This document shows positions 58,880 to 64,000 of a DNA stretch of 64,000 nucleotides, piece by piece (position 1 is the first letter of the stretch; each line of letters begins with the position of its first letter). The DNA is from Chitinophaga pinensis. Its GTDB lineage: Bacteria > Bacteroidota > Bacteroidia > 2-12-FULL-35-15. The stretch lies in assembly GCA_945885475.1 (NCBI GenBank), contig CAMCYR010000005.1, forward strand, positions 1 to 64,000. The letters run 5' to 3'. The position numbers and the translations under genes are program-made. The notes beneath the pieces were generated by a model. That model had not been told where the DNA came from. It ran no database searches and was given only the letters and a program-made list of their open reading frames with translations.

Positions 58880-61800
58880 TTATATTGCAGCTTTCTTAAT
58901 GGTTACTTTATCCATGCCGCTCCATGTTTTGAATTCATTTGTATAATATAGATACGCTGAGGAAGCCGGTGAATCGTATTCTCCAGGCATTTCTGCTTTG
59001 AGATCCAAGTTGATTTCTTTTACAGCTTTTGGCCCCATTCCTCGGTAGTATACTGCAATGTTGTTCCCAACGATTTCGTAATAGTCGAATACTTTTCTCT
59101 CTTGTAATTCTTTCAACTGCCAAGGTTGAACTGTAAATCCTGCAGGAATTCCAATGATTGCCATTGTACTCGGTACTTCTTCATTTTTTTTGTTTGTAAT
59201 TGTCGCAGTCATACGAACTGTTTCGCCAACACTTGCCGTTTTTGTTGCCAGTTTTGTTTTCAGATCTATAGCACATGTAGCATCACTCAAAGGAAGCGTA
59301 GTACTCCAGGATGCGGAAACGGAATAGGGTAGTGCTGTTTTAACTCCAATGTATTTTATTTTTACATCGTGCTTTCCTTCTCCTGTTATAAATTCTTCCA
59401 TTCCATCAATTACAATTGCTCCTTTTTCTCCTGCTTTGTACGATTTTTCTGCAACCTTTTTTCCATCAACATAAATCGCAACGGTTCCGTCTTCATTTGT
59501 TTTTTTGCTGAACTTCGCATACTCCGTTAATGCTTTCAAGGCAAGAATTGTTCCTTGTGTACTGCTGAAAACTCCTGAGCCATTTCTTGATCCGACAAGA
59601 TATTGAACAGCACTTTGTAAGGCGGTGACGTTTTTGCCCTGTGTTTTTAATAGTGCAAGAATACTTAAAGATGTTGTTTCGATTGTCAACGATTTTCCTT
59701 GTGAATAGGTAATAGAGTGTGTTGATCCGGTCCAGCTGCCATCTTTATCTTGTTTGGCAGTGAGTGCATCCATGGCTTCATTTCCTTTGTCTGTTTCCTT
59801 TAATTTAAAAGCGGTATTTGCCATCATCGCAAGCATATATGGATCTTTTGTTTCCATTGCCGTTTTGTACGATACTTCAAATTCTTTTTTAATATCGCTG
59901 ATTCCTGCTTCTGCTAAGGCGTAAACGGTATAGGCGTTTAAAATAGTGTTGCTGATCCTTCCGAAATCATGGTAGGCATGCGCTTCTCTCTGAAATCCAC
60001 CATTGCCATCCTTGTGACTCATTAACCATTCAGTGGTCCGGTCAATCATTTTTTGATCCACATCAGCACCTGCATTTTTCATGTCTGTGAATTCCATGAT
60101 ACCATAAGCTGTTAATCCTTCATGTGCAGGTGATGCTCCGAACCATTCGTATCCTTTGTCTTTTGCTTCGAATGTGGTTAATCGTTTGTAACCCCTATTC
60201 AATAAATCACTGGCATAAGAAATAGTTTTAGAATCTTTGCTATCTGTTGATTTTAAATAATCCAACACCATAGCATTGGGATATGCGGTACAAGATGTTT
60301 GTTCAAAACATCCGTAAGGCTCTGAAAGTATACCTTCCACTCCTTTCATCAGATCATTTACAACATTTGGAAATGCAGTGAAAGTCATTTTTACCGAACC
60401 ACTCACCACTTTATTCATATTGAACGAAAAATCTTTTTCCATCTCTTGGCCTGAAAAGCTTGCGTTCACGGGGAATCCTTTCGGAGCAATTTTTATTTTT
60501 TGTGTAAAGGCATCTCCTAATCCACATGCACGGAATGAGATTGTAAATTCTCCGTAACCAATTTTATCTAAAACGGTATAGTCCAGATAAATGGTTTTTG
60601 CTTTTCCCGGCATAATGATCTGTGCTGTTGGTACAATAACTGTCGCTTTTAATCCTTCAGGAGAAATGATTGTTAATGCTCCTCCTAATGGTTTGTCGGT
60701 ATTATTTTTTAAAGTAAGCGGAATAGAAACGTGATCTTCTGTTGCAACTTCAACGGGGATCTTCGTAGTCATTGCAAAAGGTAGCTGCGTGAAAAAGTTT
60801 TTTTCTGTTCTTCCAATCGTTCCGTCTGATGCAATGCCTTCAACTGTTGTTCGGAAGGAAGTGATGTCATCCGAAGCATAAAATTCAACTGTTTTTATTC
60901 CCGATTTATCAATTTCAATGTTGGGATTCCAATAAATAGTATTTCTGAAATCGCTTCGTGTCTCTACTGTTTCTTCTTTGTCGTAAATTGGTGCAGCAAA
61001 CTGACGGGCACGATAATACGTCATTGTGTTTTGCTGTTGTACTGGTTTTTTTGGTGCTTCCGCCATTCTAAATCTTCCTACACGATTATCCGCTGCCTTC
61101 CCTTGAACAATTTCTGCGAAACTTTGAATGTTCTCTCTTTCTATATTTTCATGTTTCGGACGGTCTTTTTTATTTGCTCCCTCGGCTTCGTTTTCCTTTT
61201 TACCTTTCTTTGACTTCTTCTCAATTGCGTTTACAAATTTCAGCGGTGAATTTTCTGCCATTTCCAATCTAATGTGCTCTCCCGCAGCTTCCATTGGCGC
61301 TTGATTTTGAATCACAACCATATCGGCCATATCGGCATCCTTGGTTATGGATGTAGATGATAGTTGAATATTGGCTATACGTCTTTGATAATTACTGTCG
61401 TACAGATACATTACAATTCCCTGATCATAATTTTGTATGTATTGTGATTGAGGTGAATAGCCAGATGCACTATACGATAATGTTACAGGATTAGAAAGAT
61501 CTAACTTATTGAAAATGAATTTTCCATTTTCATCTGTTTCATATTCTCCTCCATTGTTGATCTTGATTTTTGCATTTGTTATAATCTTACCTGTAGAGGC
61601 ATCAAGAACGGTACCTGCAATAATCGCTCTTTCACTTAAAAATGTAGCTGATTGTAGATTTTCATTCATTAGTTTTTCCCAGGTAAATCTTCTCCAACCA
61701 GCTGTCAATAATAGGTTATCCAATGCTTTATCTGCTTTTGCTTCTTTTGAATTGAAATAAAATGCAGGCTCATCCACTTTTTCTTTAATATCTTGTTGAA

Positions 61801-63529
61801 GTAAAAGTTGTGACAGAATTGTTCCTGATTTATCATCTGCAAATGAGATCAACTGATCGTTTACAACAGATAAAGAAAGATTTGCCGGCATTGGGATTCC
61901 TCGTTCATCTTTTACAGTCACCGTCATTTTTACTTTTTCTCTTGGGAGGTATTTATCCTTATCCGTTTCTACGGAGATCGATAATTGTTTGTCTTTATTC
62001 ACGAACGCTAATCGTTCGGAACGGGGAACTCCTTTTGAATCGAAAAGTGTAATTTGTGAAACTCCGATCGGGAAATTACTTGTGGGGAAAATAATTTTAT
62101 TACTTCCTTTTTTTGCTACGATTTCAGTAGAATAGTATATTTTACCTCTCACTTGAGCAATTAAGGATAATTCTTCTGTTTCGCTTGTGTTTATTGTAAC
62201 GCTTACTTCGCCAGAATTTGAATTGTCTACGTTCATTACATAGCCACGCGACAGTGCTTGAGGTAATGCAAATGTTTCGCTGATACCTTCTGGTTTGCTT
62301 ATTTTTATTGAATATTTTTCAGTGGATTGAGGCGTAATTTTAAATGTTCCCATACCCATATGAAAACTGCTGAAAGCGGCAACTTGTGTTCCTTTTTCGT
62401 TCAGTACGATTCCTTCTACGTCGGCAGGTTTATCAAATTCGTTTAATGCTCTAAATGCAATAGTGCTCTCTAGTCCGGAAACAAGATCTCCACCTTCAGG
62501 AAAGGCAGTAAATTTAATAGTGTTCAATAAGATCGGAATTGAACGGGAGATACTTTCCGTAAGTCCATTGTATTCGATCATTACATTCAGCAAGCCATCG
62601 TTTGTTTTTAATTCTTTCGGGAGATCGAATTTTAAATATTTTAAACCATTCTCATCTGTTTCATCTGCTTTAGCGATAATTTGTTTTCCGTTTAAATTGG
62701 CAACAAATTTTAATTTGTAATTGCTGAGCGGCTTATTTTCGTTTGTATTGAGTTCCAGTTTTGCAACCACCTCATCACCGGCTCCAAATGCTTTTTTCTC
62801 AAAATCTAATTTCATTTTTAAATGGGGAAGAACAATGTCCTGAACTTGAAGTTCTTTTTCAAATACGTTCTCTGTACCTTCATTTTTCATCCAATTTGTA
62901 TATGCTCTTACTTTGTAAATTCCTCCGAGAGCTTCATCATCTAATGAAAAGTCTCCTGCAGCAATACCGTTTTTAGCGATGATATGAATGCTTTTTTCAA
63001 TGGTCCCTTTGGGGTTTAAAAATTCGACATGTACGATATCGCTTTTTTGTGATGCTTTCATTGTTTGTCCGTCACGAACATAGGTTGTAAACCAGATATC
63101 ATCTCCCGGCTCATAAAAAGGCTTGTCAAATTGGACATACAATCTGTCTTCGGGAAGCTTTTGCTGGTAAGCTGTTAGTTTGGATTTTAGGGAGCGGATA
63201 AATTCGTTCTCCATTGCTAATTGGTAGTAATTGCTCGGGCTGATCCAAGCTACCAATGCCAGCATCACAAGACTGATTCCTGCGATCGGCATAATTCTGT
63301 TGATTTTTTTACTTTTCATTGCGCTAGATTTTGATTTCTTTTGCCAATAAGATGCAAGTAGTTTTAGGATTCCATAATGCAGCTGAGATTTTTTTTCGTC
63401 TATTTCGTTCCAAACCGGAGTTCTCTTGTTATACAAGCCTTTCAAAAAAATTAAACACATAGATACATAGCTTTTTATTGTTCCCGTTCTGTGTGTTTTT
63501 ATAGAAAAATAAATTTTTAACAGAGACAT
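58880..63529 (-). CDS. Alpha-2-macroglobulin family protein (MG2, CarboxypepD_reg-like insert, CxEQ thioester motif)
   Basis: QLPEDRLYVQFDKPFYEPGDDIWFTTYVRDG; GTVLDASTGKIITNAKIKI; EPYGCFEQTSCTAYPNAM; probable true start is the internal MKSKKINRIMPIAG near 63319. Confidence 0.9.
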   Translation of the reverse strand: MSLLKIYFSIKTHRTGTIKSYVSMCLIFLKGLYNKRTPVWNEIDEKKSQLHYGILKLLASYWQKKSKSSAMKSKKINRIMPIAGISLVMLALVAWISPSNYYQLAMENEFIRSLKSKLTAYQQKLPEDRLYVQFDKPFYEPGDDIWFTTYVRDGQTMKASQKSDIVHVEFLNPKGTIEKSIHIIAKNGIAAGDFSLDDEALGGIYKVRAYTNWMKNEGTENVFEKELQVQDIVLPHLKMKLDFEKKAFGAGDEVVAKLELNTNENKPLSNYKLKFVANLNGKQIIAKADETDENGLKYLKFDLPKELKTNDGLLNVMIEYNGLTESISRSIPILLNTIKFTAFPEGGDLVSGLESTIAFRALNEFDKPADVEGIVLNEKGTQVAAFSSFHMGMGTFKITPQSTEKYSIKISKPEGISETFALPQALSRGYVMNVDNSNSGEVSVTINTSETEELSLIAQVRGKIYYSTEIVAKKGSNKIIFPTSNFPIGVSQITLFDSKGVPRSERLAFVNKDKQLSISVETDKDKYLPREKVKMTVTVKDERGIPMPANLSLSVVNDQLISFADDKSGTILSQLLLQQDIKEKVDEPAFYFNSKEAKADKALDNLLLTAGWRRFTWEKLMNENLQSATFLSERAIIAGTVLDASTGKIITNAKIKINNGGEYETDENGKFIFNKLDLSNPVTLSYSASGYSPQSQYIQNYDQGIVMYLYDSNYQRRIANIQLSSTSITKDADMADMVVIQNQAPMEAAGEHIRLEMAENSPLKFVNAIEKKSKKGKKENEAEGANKKDRPKHENIERENIQSFAEIVQGKAADNRVGRFRMAEAPKKPVQQQNTMTYYRARQFAAPIYDKEETVETRSDFRNTIYWNPNIEIDKSGIKTVEFYASDDITSFRTTVEGIASDGTIGRTEKNFFTQLPFAMTTKIPVEVATEDHVSIPLTLKNNTDKPLGGALTIISPEGLKATVIVPTAQIIMPGKAKTIYLDYTVLDKIGYGEFTISFRACGLGDAFTQKIKIAPKGFPVNASFSGQEMEKDFSFNMNKVVSGSVKMTFTAFPNVVNDLMKGVEGILSEPYGCFEQTSCTAYPNAMVLDYLKSTDSKDSKTISYASDLLNRGYKRLTTFEAKDKGYEWFGASPAHEGLTAYGIMEFTDMKNAGADVDQKMIDRTTEWLMSHKDGNGGFQREAHAYHDFGRISNTILNAYTVYALAEAGISDIKKEFEVSYKTAMETKDPYMLAMMANTAFKLKETDKGNEAMDALTAKQDKDGSWTGSTHSITYSQGKSLTIETTSLSILALLKTQGKNVTALQSAVQYLVGSRNGSGVFSSTQGTILALKALTEYAKFSKKTNEDGTVAIYVDGKKVAEKSYKAGEKGAIVIDGMEEFITGEGKHDVKIKYIGVKTALPYSVSASWSTTLPLSDATCAIDLKTKLATKTASVGETVRMTATITNKKNEEVPSTMAIIGIPAGFTVQPWQLKELQERKVFDYYEIVGNNIAVYYRGMGPKAVKEINLDLKAEMPGEYDSPASSAYLYYTNEFKTWSGMDKVTIKKAAI

Positions 63530-63688
63530 TTCTCTATGTGAATGAAGCTTGCTTCATCTATGAAAAATTTGTAAAAAATCTATTTTTATTTAAAACGATT
63601 AGTCCAATACTGGAAATGATGACCAATCTAGAGAGTATTCTAAAAAACTATGTGTTTATGTGTTTAAAAGCGCTTAAGCCAATGAGAG

Positions 63689-63910
63689 TTATTTTTCGTG
63701 TATTTCTACAAAAAGATCTTCCACTTTTTTGCGTGCCCAAGGGGTGGCCCTAAGAAATTTCAAGCTGGATTTGATGCTGGGGTCTTTTTTAAAACAATTG
63801 ATATCAATATGATACGACAGGTTTTCCCATCCATAAAAAGCAAGCAAATGATTCAATATCATTTCTAATGTTTTGCCATGCAGCGGATTATTTTGCTGTT
63901 CGGAATGCAT
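63689..63910 (-). CDS. VF530 family (DUF2132) DNA-binding protein
   Basis: [63 protein letters not shown]. Confidence 0.88.
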   Translation of the reverse strand: MHSEQQNNPLHGKTLEMILNHLLAFYGWENLSYHIDINCFKKDPSIKSSLKFLRATPWARKKVEDLFVEIHEK

Positions 63911-64000
63911 CGAATTCTTTAATTTCTTCTGTAAGTTCTAATCTTAGCATCTTTTCCTTTCAGTTTTTCTTTTTGAGCAGGACCGCCAAGATTTACTTTT

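Noticed and set aside
63911-64000. Possible minus-strand gene entering from the right edge
   Set aside because: Too little sequence to assign a product confidently.

Overview
This window comes from a Bacteroidota chromosome. Evidence: TAnnTTTG-type promoters, T9SS sorting domains, a TonB-dependent receptor and an S46 peptidase. No rRNA, tRNA, CRISPR array or reverse transcriptase was recognised by eye.

Left end (1-5.3 kb): a tandem cluster of four paralogous secreted proteins with a shared signal peptide/N-terminus, a collagen-like Gly-X-Y linker and swappable C-terminal heads. Three heads are FISUMP/C-type-lectin-like domains. Their last ~190 nt show hypervariable NNC/NNT codons inside an invariant framework ending FSVRC(L/I)KD, the pattern expected of variable regions of a diversity-generating retroelement (DGR). 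The RT and template repeat are not in the window, and the first copy runs off the left edge.

Next (5.5-8.4 kb): an AbiEi/AbiEii type IV toxin-antitoxin pair, an ORF6N gene bracketed by GTTGGTG/CACCAAC hairpins, and a decayed DUF1016 (YhcG-like) nuclease remnant.

Remainder: mostly housekeeping and envelope genes, including ettA, hisS, hutH, inorganic pyrophosphatase and a UbiA-family prenyltransferase. There is also a phenylacetyl-CoA degradation (paa) cluster split by an opposite-strand CheB/CheR/REC/hybrid-kinase signalling block, and a CxEQ-containing alpha-2-macroglobulin.

Other notable structures: a GIY-YIG nuclease gene bracketed by a perfect 24-nt inverted repeat whose family recurs elsewhere in the window, and an 8 x 60-bp tandem array between hisS and hutH that runs into the hutH start codon.
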